Below are positions 23,562-32,363 of a DNA stretch of 33,807 nt, piece by piece. The notes under the pieces are model-generated. The model ran no database searches and had not been told where the DNA came from. It saw only the letters and a list, made by a program, of their open reading frames with translations. Position numbers and translations under genes: made by a program. The number at the start of each line of letters is the position of its first letter. Positions within the stretch are counted from its first letter, which is position 1. Origin of the DNA: Prevotella sp. (GTDB lineage Bacteria; Bacteroidota; Bacteroidia; Bacteroidales; Bacteroidaceae); the NCBI GenBank assembly GCA_015060485.1, contig SUYI01000041.1, positions 1-33,807 of the forward strand. Reading direction: 5' to 3'.

Positions 23562-23569
23562 CAAAGATA
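23562..23569 (-). promoter_or_regulatory. -7 promoter box of the TonB/DUF4876/DUF6850 operon
   Basis: The minus strand reads TATCTTTG, 20 bases before the ATG at 23541, with T-rich sequence and a TTTG further upstream. Confidence 0.78.
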
Positions 23570-23631
23570 ATAAAAAAAATGCAAATAACAAATACCTAAT
23601 ATTAAGGATTACGTATTTCAGAAAAAATTTG

Positions 23632-23639
23632 TACCTTTG
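23632..23639 (+). promoter_or_regulatory. -7 promoter box of the M16 protease gene
   Basis: TACCTTTG lies 11 bases before the ATG at 23651 and 26 before the ATG at 23666. The spacing slightly favours the downstream start. Confidence 0.78.
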
Positions 23640-23650
23640 CACCCCAGAAT

Positions 23651-26482
23651 ATGAACAACCAAAAGATGATGAAGAAGTTTTTGACTTTATTGCTGCTGTC
23701 GATGGCCGTATGTGGTGTCAATGCCCAGCCGTTGACGCAGGATGCTACCTTCAGGAAGGGAACGTTGAAGAATGGTATGACGTACTACATCCGTCATAAT
23801 GCCAAGGAACCGGGGTTGGCCGATTTCTATATCGCCCAGCGGGTGGGTTCGATTTTGGAAGAGCCGCGTCAGCGCGGTCTGGCGCATTTCCTGGAGCACA
23901 TGGCATTCAATGGCACGAAGAATTTTCCCGGTAAGGGCAAGCGTCTGGGAATCGTTCCCTGGTGCGAGACCATCGGTGTGAAGTTCGGTGCCAACCTGAA
24001 CGCTTATACCAGTGTCGAGCAGACGGTGTATAATATTTCTGCCGTACCCCTGAAACGCGAGGGTATCGTTGACTCGTGTCTGCTCATCCTGCACGACTGG
24101 AGTCACTACCTGTTGCTGGAGGACAAGGAAATAGACAAGGAGCGTGGTGTGATTCACGAGGAGTGGCGCACGCGACGTGCAGGACGTGCCGTACAGCGAC
24201 TGATGGAACAGGCGATGCCGAAGGTGTATCGCGGCACGAAGTACGAGGACTGTATGCCTATAGGCTCTATGGACGTGGTGGATAATTTCCAATATCAGGA
24301 TTTGCGAGACTATTATCAGAAATGGTATCGTCCTGACCTGCAGGCCATCATTGTGGTGGGCGATATCAATGTGGACAAGATGGAGAAGAAAATCAAACGG
24401 CTTTTCTCGTCCATTCCGATGCCGAAGAATGCTGCCAAGCGCGAATACTATCCCGTCAGCGACAACGACACGATGATTGTCGACATCGAAAAGGATGCCG
24501 AACAGCCCATCGTGCTGTGTCATCTGTATCAGAAGCGCGATGCAACACCGGATGCCGGGAAGAATGACGAGAAATATCTGCGTGGCGACTATATTGACGG
24601 ATTGATCGGTACGATGTTGAACGACCGTCTGTCGGAGGTGCGCCAGCAGGCTCAGCCGCCTTTCCAGAATGCCAATGCACGTGCTTCGATGTTCTTCCTT
24701 AGCCGTACGAAGGAGTCGTTCTCGCTATCGGTGAGTTGTAACGAAGACAATATCCTTGGTGGCCTGATTGCTGCTGTGGGAGTGACGGAACGTGCCCGCC
24801 AGCATGGCTTTACGGCAATGGAGCTAAAGCGTGCCAAGAAGCAGCAGCTGAACCACGACGAACGGAAATTCCGTGAGCGTGACGACCGCCGGAACTCCAA
24901 GCTGGTTGGTGCCTGCGTGCAGAATTTCGTCAATGGGGAACCCATTGTCTCGCCGGAATACCAGTTGGAACTGACTCGTAAGTTTGACCGCGAGGTAACG
25001 CTCGAGGAGGTGAACCAGGCCGTGCGTGAACTCGTCACGGACAAGAATCAGGTGGTCATCATGTATGCCCCCGATAAACCGGAACTGATTCTGCCTACGG
25101 AGAAGCAGTTGGAGAACGTGGTACTGGCAGCACAACAGTTGAGCTATGCTCCCTACGAGGAGAAGCACCTGGGTGACCAGCTGATGGACCAGAAACCCGA
25201 GGCAGGAAAGATAGTTAGCGAGCGGGTCTTCAAGCACGGCTTTACGGAGTGGACGCTGTCGAATGGCATGAAGGTGTATGCCAAGAAAACCGATCATGCT
25301 GCAGATGCTGTGACCATACGCTTGAAGGCTGATGGTGGTACATCGGTATATCCAGATAGCGACATCCCCAATTTCTCGCTCTTGAACAGTGCCGTTACGG
25401 AGGCCGGAGTGGCAGAATTTGATGCTACAACGCTGAGAAGGATGCTGTCGGGTAAGTCGGTGCGACTGACCACGAGTGTCGGCACTCGCAGCCAGAGCAT
25501 CAGTGGTGGTGTGGCGGTGAAGGACATGGAGACGTTCTTCCAACTGGCACATCTCTACTTTACCCAGCCTCGGCGCGATACAGTAGCCTTCCAGGGGCTG
25601 ATAAACCGCACCAGGGCGTTCCTGACTAACAGGAATGCTTCGCCGAAGGTGGATTATAACGACTCGATACGTGCCATCGTCTACAATCATCATAAACGCA
25701 TGGAACCGGTGACGCAGCAGACTCTGGATGGTGTCAGCTACGACCGTATCCTGCAGATGTGGAAGGAGCGGTTCAGCGATGCTTCGAACTTCAAGACCAT
25801 CGTTATTGGCAACTACGATGAGCAGCAGTTGCGGCAGTTGTGTTGCCAATATCTGGCTACGCTACCTGCAACGCATCAGCAAGAACAGATCTGCTGGCAG
25901 AACGTGCCTAAGATGATTGAGGGCAGCAAGAAGACGGTGTTCCGCAAAAAGATGGCAACACCGCTGGCGAATGTCACCATCTGCTATTCGGCGGATATGC
26001 CCTTTACGGCACAGCACGACTTGGAACTGGACTTCCTGACGCGTGCGCTGAAAATAGCCTATACGGACTCCGTGCGCGAGGAAAAAGGTGGTACGTATGG
26101 CGTCAGCGTGAACTTCAATTTTGATAAGGAAGAGTCGCCGAATGCCACAATGACCATTTCGTATAATGCTGATCCGGAGCGCTACGAAGAACTGAACCCC
26201 GTGGTGTACCAGCAGTTGGAATACATGGCACAGCAGGGACCTTCTGAGGCGTCGATGCAGAAAATCAAGGAGTATCTGTTGAAGCAGTACCAGCAGGCAG
26301 TGATTACCAACGACTACTGGAGCTACATCATCTGGCACGAGCTGGACGATGATACGGATTTCGATGTGGACTATCCGAAGATGGTCAGCGACATGACGGC
26401 CCGTCAGGTTCAGCAGATGGCACAGCGACTGCTGGATGCCAAGCGGTGCATAGAGGTGACGATGTTGTCGGAGAAAGAGTGA
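23651..26482 (+). CDS. M16 family zinc metalloprotease (pitrilysin/insulinase type), secreted
   Basis: This 943-residue protease has the inverted zinc motif HFLEH (His79, Glu82, His83), with further zinc-ligand candidates in the acidic stretch around residues 160-171 (ERGVIHEEWRTR). It has the usual two-half layout: an active N-terminal half and a degenerate second half beginning near HGFTEWTLSNGMKVY. A signal peptide is present (MMKKFLTLLLLSMAVCGVNA). Starts at 23651 or 23666 are both possible; the second gives a more typical leader and signal peptide. Bacteroidota M16 proteins of this size are periplasmic or surface peptidases that degrade peptides; the natural substrate is unknown. The gene is divergent from the TonB operon, with 109 bp between them, and converges on the DUF349 gene at a shared terminator. 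Confidence 0.93.
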   Translation: MNNQKMMKKFLTLLLLSMAVCGVNAQPLTQDATFRKGTLKNGMTYYIRHNAKEPGLADFYIAQRVGSILEEPRQRGLAHFLEHMAFNGTKNFPGKGKRLGIVPWCETIGVKFGANLNAYTSVEQTVYNISAVPLKREGIVDSCLLILHDWSHYLLLEDKEIDKERGVIHEEWRTRRAGRAVQRLMEQAMPKVYRGTKYEDCMPIGSMDVVDNFQYQDLRDYYQKWYRPDLQAIIVVGDINVDKMEKKIKRLFSSIPMPKNAAKREYYPVSDNDTMIVDIEKDAEQPIVLCHLYQKRDATPDAGKNDEKYLRGDYIDGLIGTMLNDRLSEVRQQAQPPFQNANARASMFFLSRTKESFSLSVSCNEDNILGGLIAAVGVTERARQHGFTAMELKRAKKQQLNHDERKFRERDDRRNSKLVGACVQNFVNGEPIVSPEYQLELTRKFDREVTLEEVNQAVRELVTDKNQVVIMYAPDKPELILPTEKQLENVVLAAQQLSYAPYEEKHLGDQLMDQKPEAGKIVSERVFKHGFTEWTLSNGMKVYAKKTDHAADAVTIRLKADGGTSVYPDSDIPNFSLLNSAVTEAGVAEFDATTLRRMLSGKSVRLTTSVGTRSQSISGGVAVKDMETFFQLAHLYFTQPRRDTVAFQGLINRTRAFLTNRNASPKVDYNDSIRAIVYNHHKRMEPVTQQTLDGVSYDRILQMWKERFSDASNFKTIVIGNYDEQQLRQLCCQYLATLPATHQQEQICWQNVPKMIEGSKKTVFRKKMATPLANVTICYSADMPFTAQHDLELDFLTRALKIAYTDSVREEKGGTYGVSVNFNFDKEESPNATMTISYNADPERYEELNPVVYQQLEYMAQQGPSEASMQKIKEYLLKQYQQAVITNDYWSYIIWHELDDDTDFDVDYPKMVSDMTARQVQQMAQRLLDAKRCIEVTMLSEKE

Positions 26483-26514
26483 GAATAGAAAGCGATTCGC
26501 AATAAACAAAACAA

Positions 26515-26546
26515 TAGGGGGCTCAATCACGAGCCCCCTACTTTTT
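26515..26546. terminator. Terminator shared by M16 and DUF349 genes
   Basis: TAGGGGGCTC (26515-26524) pairs perfectly with GAGCCCCCTA (26531-26540) around AATCAC, followed by CTTTTT. The minus side continues as ATTGTTTTGTTT. It sits between convergent stop codons. Confidence 0.92.
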
Positions 26547-26560
26547 GCTGTTTTATCTTT

Positions 26561-28282
26561 TTACTCTTTCTTAGCATTTTCTGCGTCGATAGCTTTGATC
26601 TTGTCGCGTACCAACTGTACCTCGTCCTTCAGCTTCTGCACCTTGCGGTTCATTTCGTCGATGAGCGAATTGCCCTTCTTCGATGAGGCATTCAGGAAAC
26701 CGAGGTTGTTCTCGTAGGTCTGTACCTCCTGCTTCAGCTGCTCGTACTGGCGCATCAAACGGGCACGCTCATTGTCGAGGGCACTCTCACCACGCTCAGC
26801 AACCTGCTTGAGGTTGTTCTTGAACTTCGACAGACGACGCTTGGCAACGGTGATGTTCAACTCCTTATACAGCTTGTCGAGCACGGCATGGTATTCCTCG
26901 TAGAGCTTGTCCTTCTCCTTGAAAGGTACGTGGCCAATGGCCTGATACTCCTCTACCAACTGCTGAACGCGCTCCTGCAGGCCTTCTCCAGCCTCTTCAG
27001 CGGCAGCCTTCAGACGGGTTATGACGTCGCGCTTCTTCTCCAGATTCTCACGTTCATCACTGCGACTGCCTGCGCCAGCAGCCTTGCGGGCCTCGAAGAA
27101 CTTGTTGCAGGCTCCCAGGAATTCTTCCCACAGCTGGTCGCCCAACTTCTTGGGAACCATGCCAATGGTCTTCCACTCCTTCTGCAGGCTGATAAGCTTG
27201 TCGCCGGTAGACTTCCACTCGGTAGAGTCTTGCAGTGCTTTGGCCTTCTCGATGAGGGCGCGCTTCTTCTCGGCATTCTCCTTGAAGGTGTCTTTCAGCG
27301 AACGGAAATATTCTGCCTTACGCCCGAAGAAGTCATCGCAGGCAGCACGGAAACGCTCGAAGATCTTGACATTCATCTTCTGCGGGGCAAAGCCAATGGT
27401 TTTCCACTCGGCTTGAACCTCAATGATTTCCTTGGTGTGGCGCTCCCAGTCGGCACCGCTCTTATTCTCCTCGGCGGCAATGGCCTCGACCTTCTCGCAA
27501 AGGGCGGTCTTCTTGGCCAGATTGTCTTCCTCCTTGGCACGCAGACCTTCGAAGTGCTGCTGGTGGCGCTTGTTGATGACGGTGGAAGCAGCCTTGAAGC
27601 GGTTCCAAATCTCGTCACGCAGCTCCTTCGACACAGGACCAATCTCGCGGTATTCCTGATGCAGCTTCTGCAACTGGTGGAAGGCACTGATCACATCAGG
27701 CTCATCAGCCAGCTTTTCAGCAGCCTCGCAAAGCTTGGTCTTTAACTCGAGGTTCTTCTTGAAATCGTATTCGCGGGCCTCTGAGTTCAGTTTCAGCAGG
27801 TCGTAGAACTGCTCCACATAGAGCTGGTAGTTGCGCCAGAGCTCGTTGGCACGCTCGGCGGGGACGTTTTTAATCTCGCGCCACTCGTCCTGAAGAGCTT
27901 TGAAGTCCTTATACGACTTGTTGGCTTCCTCGGGAGAGGTAACCATAGCCTTAATCTTTTCAATGATGGCAAGCTTCTTTTCCAGGTTCTCCTGTTTCTC
28001 CTGCTCCTGCTCCTTGAACAGCTTCTGGCGTTTTTCCTTGATAACACCCATCTCAGCCTTGAAGGCTTCTTCCATCTCGTCGGGGGTTATCTGATACTGC
28101 TCAGGGTCGCCGCCGCCATCGATATATTCCTTCAGGCGGGCTTCACGCTCAGCAATATGTAATTTGTAAAATGCGGCCTTCAGCGAGTCCACTTCTTCCT
28201 TCTGGGGTGCTTCGTCGCCGTGAGCAATCTCACGAATGCGTTCCAACACCTCTTTCTTAGTCATTTCTTGAGAGTCCATCAT
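26561..28282 (-). CDS. DUF349 repeat protein
   Basis: The 573-residue, highly charged, cytoplasmic protein consists of repeated DUF349 helical modules. Repeated cores are visible, for example LQDEWREIKNVPAE, VQAEWKTIGFAPQKM and LQKEWKTIGMVPKKLGDQLWEEF, each with a Trp and a xIGxxP turn. Four to five modules run from about residue 110 to 470. A coiled-coil C-terminus follows (KRRLSKFKNNLKQ, ARLMRQYEQLKQEVQTYENN). No signal peptide or membrane segment is present. The family is common in Bacteroidota and its function is not established to my knowledge. The -7 box at 28340-28347 gives it its own promoter. Confidence 0.9.
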   Translation of the reverse strand: MMDSQEMTKKEVLERIREIAHGDEAPQKEEVDSLKAAFYKLHIAEREARLKEYIDGGGDPEQYQITPDEMEEAFKAEMGVIKEKRQKLFKEQEQEKQENLEKKLAIIEKIKAMVTSPEEANKSYKDFKALQDEWREIKNVPAERANELWRNYQLYVEQFYDLLKLNSEAREYDFKKNLELKTKLCEAAEKLADEPDVISAFHQLQKLHQEYREIGPVSKELRDEIWNRFKAASTVINKRHQQHFEGLRAKEEDNLAKKTALCEKVEAIAAEENKSGADWERHTKEIIEVQAEWKTIGFAPQKMNVKIFERFRAACDDFFGRKAEYFRSLKDTFKENAEKKRALIEKAKALQDSTEWKSTGDKLISLQKEWKTIGMVPKKLGDQLWEEFLGACNKFFEARKAAGAGSRSDERENLEKKRDVITRLKAAAEEAGEGLQERVQQLVEEYQAIGHVPFKEKDKLYEEYHAVLDKLYKELNITVAKRRLSKFKNNLKQVAERGESALDNERARLMRQYEQLKQEVQTYENNLGFLNASSKKGNSLIDEMNRKVQKLKDEVQLVRDKIKAIDAENAKKE

Positions 28283-28339
28283 TAAAAATGTTTTAGTTCA
28301 TGTAATACAAATATGGCGCATATAACGCATGTTAGTTGG

Positions 28340-28347
28340 CAAAATTA
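28340..28347 (-). promoter_or_regulatory. -7 promoter box of the DUF349 gene
   Basis: The minus strand reads TAATTTTG, fitting TAnnTTTG, 57 bases before the ATG at 28282. The rest of the 151-bp gap to corA is A/T-rich with no convincing hairpin terminator for corA. Confidence 0.5.
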
Positions 28348-28433
28348 ATAAATAATTCTGAAATCACCTAATTTTTTATAAAAAAAATCACTGGCGGCAG
28401 CAAATTCTTCACTATTCACTCTTGCCTTTTCCC

Positions 28434-29360
28434 TTAAATAAGTCGTTTGTGGCGGAAAACCAGCAGCGAAATGACTGAAATGAGCACAGAAATGATGATG
28501 GCGATGACGAAACCGACAGGACTATTCTCCATGCCGTTGATGAGATTCATGCCGAAGAACGAGGCTACCAGCGTGGGCAACATCAGGATGATGGTTACTG
28601 AAGTCAGCGTACGCATGATGGTATTCATGTTGTTGTTGATAATACTCTGGTAGGTGTCCATCGTCGACTCCAAGATGTTCGAATAGATGTTTGTGGTCTC
28701 GCGGGCCTGCGTCATCTCAATGTTGACGTCCTCGATGAGGTCAGCGTCCAGTTCATCGATTTGCAGCTTGAACTTCAATTTCGACAACAGCGTCTCATTG
28801 CCGCGGATGGAGGTGTTGAAATAGGTCAGCGAGTCCTGCAGACGGCTCAGTCCGATGAGGCTCTCGTTGTTCACCTCGCGGTCCAGGTTACGCTTCGACT
28901 TGTCGATGAGCATCGAGATCTGCTTCAGGCGCTTCAGGTACCAGACGGCACTCGAGAGGAACAGACGGAAAATCATGTCGACATAGTCGGTAAAACCCTC
29001 GCCTCGCTTCTGCTGGAACGACACGAAGTCTATCATCATGTTCGTCTCGTAATAGCACACGGTGATGGTGACGTCGCGCTTGTGGATGATACCAAGGGGG
29101 ACGGTGGTATAGGGTGTCCTGGAGCGGATCTCCTTGACATAAGGTATACGCAGAATGATGAGCATCCAGCCATCGTCATATTCATAGCGGGCACGCTCGT
29201 CAGTATCACTGATATCGGAGAGGAAGTAGTCGGGAATCTTATACTCCTCCTCCAGCATCTGCTTGTCTTCTTCTGTCGGACACGTCACCTGTATCCAGCA
29301 GTTGGGCTGCCATGACTCAAGCTGGCTGAGCCCACCTTGGGTGTTCCAAAAAGTCTTCAT
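28434..29360 (-). CDS. corA: CorA-type magnesium/cobalt transporter
   Basis: The 308-residue protein is a CorA channel for Mg2+ (and Co2+/Ni2+), working as a pentamer in the inner membrane. The cytoplasmic domain and long stalk helix fill residues 1-245. Two C-terminal membrane segments follow (about 252-270 and 283-303). The GMN signature is at residues 270-272 (FFGMNLINGMENS), with the expected MEN-like loop after it. The promoter box is about 130 bases upstream, giving an unusually long leader in which an inverted repeat covers the ribosome binding site (see 29364-29401). The gene is complete. Confidence 0.95.
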   Translation of the reverse strand: MKTFWNTQGGLSQLESWQPNCWIQVTCPTEEDKQMLEEEYKIPDYFLSDISDTDERARYEYDDGWMLIILRIPYVKEIRSRTPYTTVPLGIIHKRDVTITVCYYETNMMIDFVSFQQKRGEGFTDYVDMIFRLFLSSAVWYLKRLKQISMLIDKSKRNLDREVNNESLIGLSRLQDSLTYFNTSIRGNETLLSKLKFKLQIDELDADLIEDVNIEMTQARETTNIYSNILESTMDTYQSIINNNMNTIMRTLTSVTIILMLPTLVASFFGMNLINGMENSPVGFVIAIIISVLISVISLLVFRHKRLI

Positions 29361-29363
29361 TTT

Positions 29364-29401
29364 GCTAATCCTTTAAATAGTTTAGCGGCAAGAGGATTAG
29401 C
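29364..29401 (-). promoter_or_regulatory. Leader hairpin covering the corA ribosome binding site
   Basis: In the corA mRNA direction GCTAATCC (29401-29394) pairs perfectly with GGATTAGC (29371-29364), 22-base loop. The right arm includes the AAAGGA ribosome binding site just before the ATG at 29360, so the fold would block translation. Further upstream CGAAT and ATTCG flank a 7-base loop (about 29428-29446), making a structured leader of about 125 bases. Possible ion-responsive control is inference. Confidence 0.5.
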
Positions 29402-29490
29402 GGTCTTGCCTGCCACCCCCTGCCTTACGAATTGTAATGATTCGCCGGGTAATCGTCCATTTTTTTGTTGTTATTATGGTTATTCGGGTG

Positions 29491-29498
29491 CAAAGTTA
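29491..29498 (-). promoter_or_regulatory. -7 promoter box of corA
   Basis: The minus strand reads TAACTTTG, about 130 bases upstream of the corA ATG. Confidence 0.65.
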
Positions 29499-29543
29499 AG
29501 GAAAAAAATAGAAAAGAAAGAATAAAAGGTTATTTTTTTGGTG

Positions 29544-29636
29544 AAAGAAATGAGAATAATTAGAATAATTATATCCATGAATGAATCTTTTGCTTACCAT
29601 TTCTGGTTTAATTATTCCAATTATTCCTATTTCTTT
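29544..29636. repeat. Long imperfect inverted repeat after pepD
   Basis: Two 28-base arms (29544-29571 and 29609-29636) are complementary at 25 of 28 positions, with a 37-base spacer. Each arm holds two near-copies of a 9-mer (AGAATAATT type). In pepD-direction RNA two of the three mismatches become G-U pairs, so the hairpin would be stable in the pepD 3' region. A T-rich stretch follows, but no clean T run. Confidence 0.7.
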
Positions 29637-29659
29637 CTTTTAGTTCGTGAGCATTATTA

Positions 29660-31123
29660 TTATTTCTCAGGAACGTCGGCCAGTGTCTTCTTCAACAGCT
29701 CCCAGAATGGTGCAACGGTTTCGATGAGCGCACGCTCGGTAGTGGTGTGCGGCGACTTCATCGTAGGACCAAGCGACACGACATCGAGCCAGGGATACTT
29801 GCCGAGGATGACTGAGCATTCCAGACCGGCATGGTCGACCTGGATGATACCGTCCTGTCCGAACAGCTCCTTATATTCTTTTAATAATAGGTGTAGAATC
29901 TCTGAGTCGGGGTTGGGGTCCCAGCCGCCATACGAGCCTGCGGTCTCTACCTTCATGCCGGCCATCGAGAAGCAGCTCTCAAGCATGGTCACCACGTAGT
30001 CCTTCATGTCTTCACGGCTACTGCGTGCCAGTATCTTGATGCTGGCCTTGCCCTCACCGATGTTGATGATGGCGAGGTTGCTGGAGGTCTCAACGACGCT
30101 GGGGTAGGCGGGAATGAAGCGGATAACGCCGTCGTGACAGGCGAAGATGGCATCAATGAGATTATCCTGAATCTCTACGGGCACCTCTTTCTTCGGTGTC
30201 TCTACCTCTTCGACGATGACCTCGATGCCCTGTGGCTCGATGAGCTTGAATTCGTCATTAAACGTCTCCTTCCATTCATCAGCGATTTCCTTCAGCGCTG
30301 CGATATTTTCTTTTGGCAGCGTCAGTACGGCCTCGGCCTTGAATGGAATGGCGTTGCGCATGTTGCCGCCGTTCCACGATGCCAGACGGGCCTCCGTCTC
30401 AGCGATGGCCTCGCGAACCACCTGTACCAGCAGTTTGTTGGCATTGCCACGACCCTCGTTGATTTCCAGTCCACTGTGGCCTCCGCGCAGGTTCTTCACT
30501 GTGACGCGTACGGCAGCATCCTCAGGGTCAGTGTCGACTTCCTGGTAGTCCAGTGTGGCGGTCACGTCGATGCCGCCTGCACTTCCTATGACGAACTTAC
30601 CCCAGTGCTCTGAGTCGAGGTTCAGCAGGATGTCGCCCTGCAGCTCGCCTTCGGGCAGTTCGTTGGCACCATACATACCCGTCTCCTCGTCGCGGGTAAT
30701 CAGTGCGTCGATGGGACCGTGCTTCAGGTCCTTGGCCTCCATGATAGCCATGATGGCTGCCACGCCTAAGCCGTTGTCTGCACCGAGTGTCGTACCCTTC
30801 GCCTTCACCCATTCGCCGTCAATCCAAGGCTGGATGGGGTCGGTCTCGAAATTGTGCGTCGACTCTGGCGTCTTCTGCGGCACCATGTCCATGTGAGCCT
30901 GCAGGATGATTCCCTTGCGGTTCTCCATGCCCGGGGTGGCGGGCTTGCGGAAAACAATGTTGCCTGCGGGGTCTTTGAAGGCCTCTACGCCAGCCTGTTT
31001 ACCGAAGTCGAGCAGGAACTGCTGTACTTTCTCGAGATGTCCGCTGGGACGCGGAACTTGTGTGAGTGCATAGAAGTTCTTCCAGATGCACTGCGGGTTC
31101 AGATTCTGAATTTCATTCATCAT
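29660..31123 (-). CDS. pepD: Cytosolic non-specific (Xaa-His) dipeptidase, M20 family
   Basis: PepD (487 residues) cleaves dipeptides, including aminoacyl-histidine, in the cytoplasm using two zinc ions. The M20C pattern is clear: His77 and Asp79 in AHMDMVPQ, bridging Asp116 in LGADNG, catalytic Glu146 and zinc ligand Glu147 in RDEETGMYGA, and DSEHWG after them. The lid/dimerisation domain follows (RGGHSGLEINEGRGNA). The ATG at 31123 (or 31120) is chosen because a longer in-frame start at 31156 lies on the -7 box (31154-31161). It is a single-gene unit; the upstream flippase-like gene ends 90 bases before the start and downstream lies the inverted repeat. Confidence 0.95.
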   Translation of the reverse strand: MMNEIQNLNPQCIWKNFYALTQVPRPSGHLEKVQQFLLDFGKQAGVEAFKDPAGNIVFRKPATPGMENRKGIILQAHMDMVPQKTPESTHNFETDPIQPWIDGEWVKAKGTTLGADNGLGVAAIMAIMEAKDLKHGPIDALITRDEETGMYGANELPEGELQGDILLNLDSEHWGKFVIGSAGGIDVTATLDYQEVDTDPEDAAVRVTVKNLRGGHSGLEINEGRGNANKLLVQVVREAIAETEARLASWNGGNMRNAIPFKAEAVLTLPKENIAALKEIADEWKETFNDEFKLIEPQGIEVIVEEVETPKKEVPVEIQDNLIDAIFACHDGVIRFIPAYPSVVETSSNLAIINIGEGKASIKILARSSREDMKDYVVTMLESCFSMAGMKVETAGSYGGWDPNPDSEILHLLLKEYKELFGQDGIIQVDHAGLECSVILGKYPWLDVVSLGPTMKSPHTTTERALIETVAPFWELLKKTLADVPEK

Positions 31124-31153
31124 ATTGTTAGTTTTAAAGGTTATTTCGTTCTG

Positions 31154-31161
31154 CAAAGATA
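31154..31161 (-). promoter_or_regulatory. -7 promoter box of pepD
   Basis: The minus strand reads TATCTTTG, 31 bases before the ATG at 31123. Confidence 0.75.
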
Positions 31162-31213
31162 ATGTAAATTGAGCGAAACACCAAAGGAAAACGATATTTT
31201 CTTTTGAAAGAAC

Positions 31214-32215
31214 TCACTGCCCACGATGTTTTTCTGAAATCATTGTCTTGGTGAAGTTCAGCGCCAGCCAGGCATAGATGCCGAGAAGGATGACGAGCAT
31301 GGTCTGTATGGTGTGGACTATCAAGACGAAATAGAGGGCGTTCTCGTCGGCTACGCCATAGAGGATAAGCATGGTCTTCACGGCAAAGTGCCAGGGGCCT
31401 GCTCCGTTTGGCGTTGGTACGATGACGGCAATGCTGCCCACGATGAAAGTGACCAGTGCACAGCCCAGCCCCAGATCTGCCGTAAAGTCGAAGCAGAAGA
31501 AGGTCAGGTAATAGTGCAGGAAGTAGCTGACCCAAATGCCGAGCGTGAAGCAGACGAACAACGGAATATTGCGGACGTCCTTCAACGAGATGACGCCCTG
31601 CCAGATGCCCGTCAAAGTCGCACGTACCTTATTATATATTGATAGTTTGCGCAACAGGAAGTGCAGCAGAATCAGGATGGCTACCGCACAGATGGCTACT
31701 ACGAGATACCCTGCCCAGGAGAATCCTTGAAGAATGCTGTGTAGGTTCGTGCCCGTCTTTCGGAAGAACATGCCAAAGGTGCTCATCTCCAACAACAATA
31801 CAATGGCTGTGATACCCATGACGAGCAGTGAGTCGATGGCGCGTTCGGTGACAACGGTTCCTAATGCCTTAGGGAACGATACTCCGTCGTAGCGTTTCAG
31901 TACGCCGCAACGTGTGAATTCACCCACGCGTGGAATGACGAGCGAAGCGGCATAGGAGAGAAATATGGAATGAATGCTGGTGGATGTGCGCGGATGCTCG
32001 CCGACAGGCTCCAGCGTCTGTCGCCAGCGCCAGCCACGAAACATCTGAGCCAGTATGCCGAAGGGGAAACTGAGCAGCATCCACGTCCAGTCCATCTCGT
32101 CGGTCATGACGTGCATGATGGTCTGCCAGTCCTCGCCGCGGTACATCCAGTAGAGGATGCCCGCACCCAGTACCAGCGGCATCAGAATCTTCAATATGAT
32201 ATTGCTCAGCTTCAT
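31214..32215 (-). CDS. Flippase-like membrane protein (lysylphosphatidylglycerol synthase TM region family)
   Basis: This 333-residue integral membrane protein has about eight hydrophobic segments and matches the UPF0104/lysylphosphatidylglycerol synthase transmembrane family. Visible family stretches are AQMFRGWRWRQTLEP, LSYAASLVIPRVGEFTRCG (the conserved core with IPRxGE) and PTPNGAGPWHFAVKTML. It lacks the soluble aminoacyl-transfer domain of MprF, so it is not a lysyl-PG synthase itself. Related proteins are proposed to move lipid-linked molecules, but its substrate is unknown. The -7 box lies only 9 bases upstream of the ATG, so the mRNA may be nearly leaderless. It is divergent from the TPR lipoprotein gene. 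Confidence 0.85.
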   Translation of the reverse strand: MKLSNIILKILMPLVLGAGILYWMYRGEDWQTIMHVMTDEMDWTWMLLSFPFGILAQMFRGWRWRQTLEPVGEHPRTSTSIHSIFLSYAASLVIPRVGEFTRCGVLKRYDGVSFPKALGTVVTERAIDSLLVMGITAIVLLLEMSTFGMFFRKTGTNLHSILQGFSWAGYLVVAICAVAILILLHFLLRKLSIYNKVRATLTGIWQGVISLKDVRNIPLFVCFTLGIWVSYFLHYYLTFFCFDFTADLGLGCALVTFIVGSIAVIVPTPNGAGPWHFAVKTMLILYGVADENALYFVLIVHTIQTMLVILLGIYAWLALNFTKTMISEKHRGQ

Positions 32216-32223
32216 TCAGTTTG

Positions 32224-32231
32224 CAAAGGTA
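32224..32231 (-). promoter_or_regulatory. -7 promoter box of the flippase-like gene
   Basis: The minus strand reads TACCTTTG, 9 bases from the ATG at 32215. Confidence 0.7.
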
Positions 32232-32255
32232 GTGTAAAATTTCGATTAAGCGAAG

Positions 32256-32279
32256 GAAATGAGAATATATTTTCATTTC
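32256..32279. promoter_or_regulatory. 24-bp near-perfect palindrome in the divergent promoter region
   Basis: The 24 bases starting GAAATGAGAAT and ending TTTCATTTC are self-complementary at 11 of 12 pair positions. The palindrome lies 25-48 bases upstream of the minus-strand -7 box, over its -33 region, and about 70 bases upstream of the plus-strand promoter. It fits an operator for a dimeric regulator, though an A/T-rich sequence can form such dyads by chance. Confidence 0.45.
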
Positions 32280-32324
32280 TGAGCGTGAGAAAGTTGACTA
32301 AATCGAGCAAAAAGCCAAATATAA

Positions 32325-32356
32325 TTTGGATATTTCCTCGCATAATCGTATCTTTG
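32325..32356 (+). promoter_or_regulatory. Promoter of the TPR lipoprotein gene
   Basis: A -33 element TTTG (32325-32328) and a -7 box TATCTTTG (32349-32356) are 20 bases apart, an expected Bacteroidota arrangement. The ATG follows 7 bases after the box, so the leader is very short. Confidence 0.75.
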
Positions 32357-32363
32357 CAGGGCG

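Noticed and set aside
23595..23607. Possible palindrome CCTAATATTAAGG upstream of the M16 gene
   Set aside because: Only four of six positions pair; too weak to call an operator.
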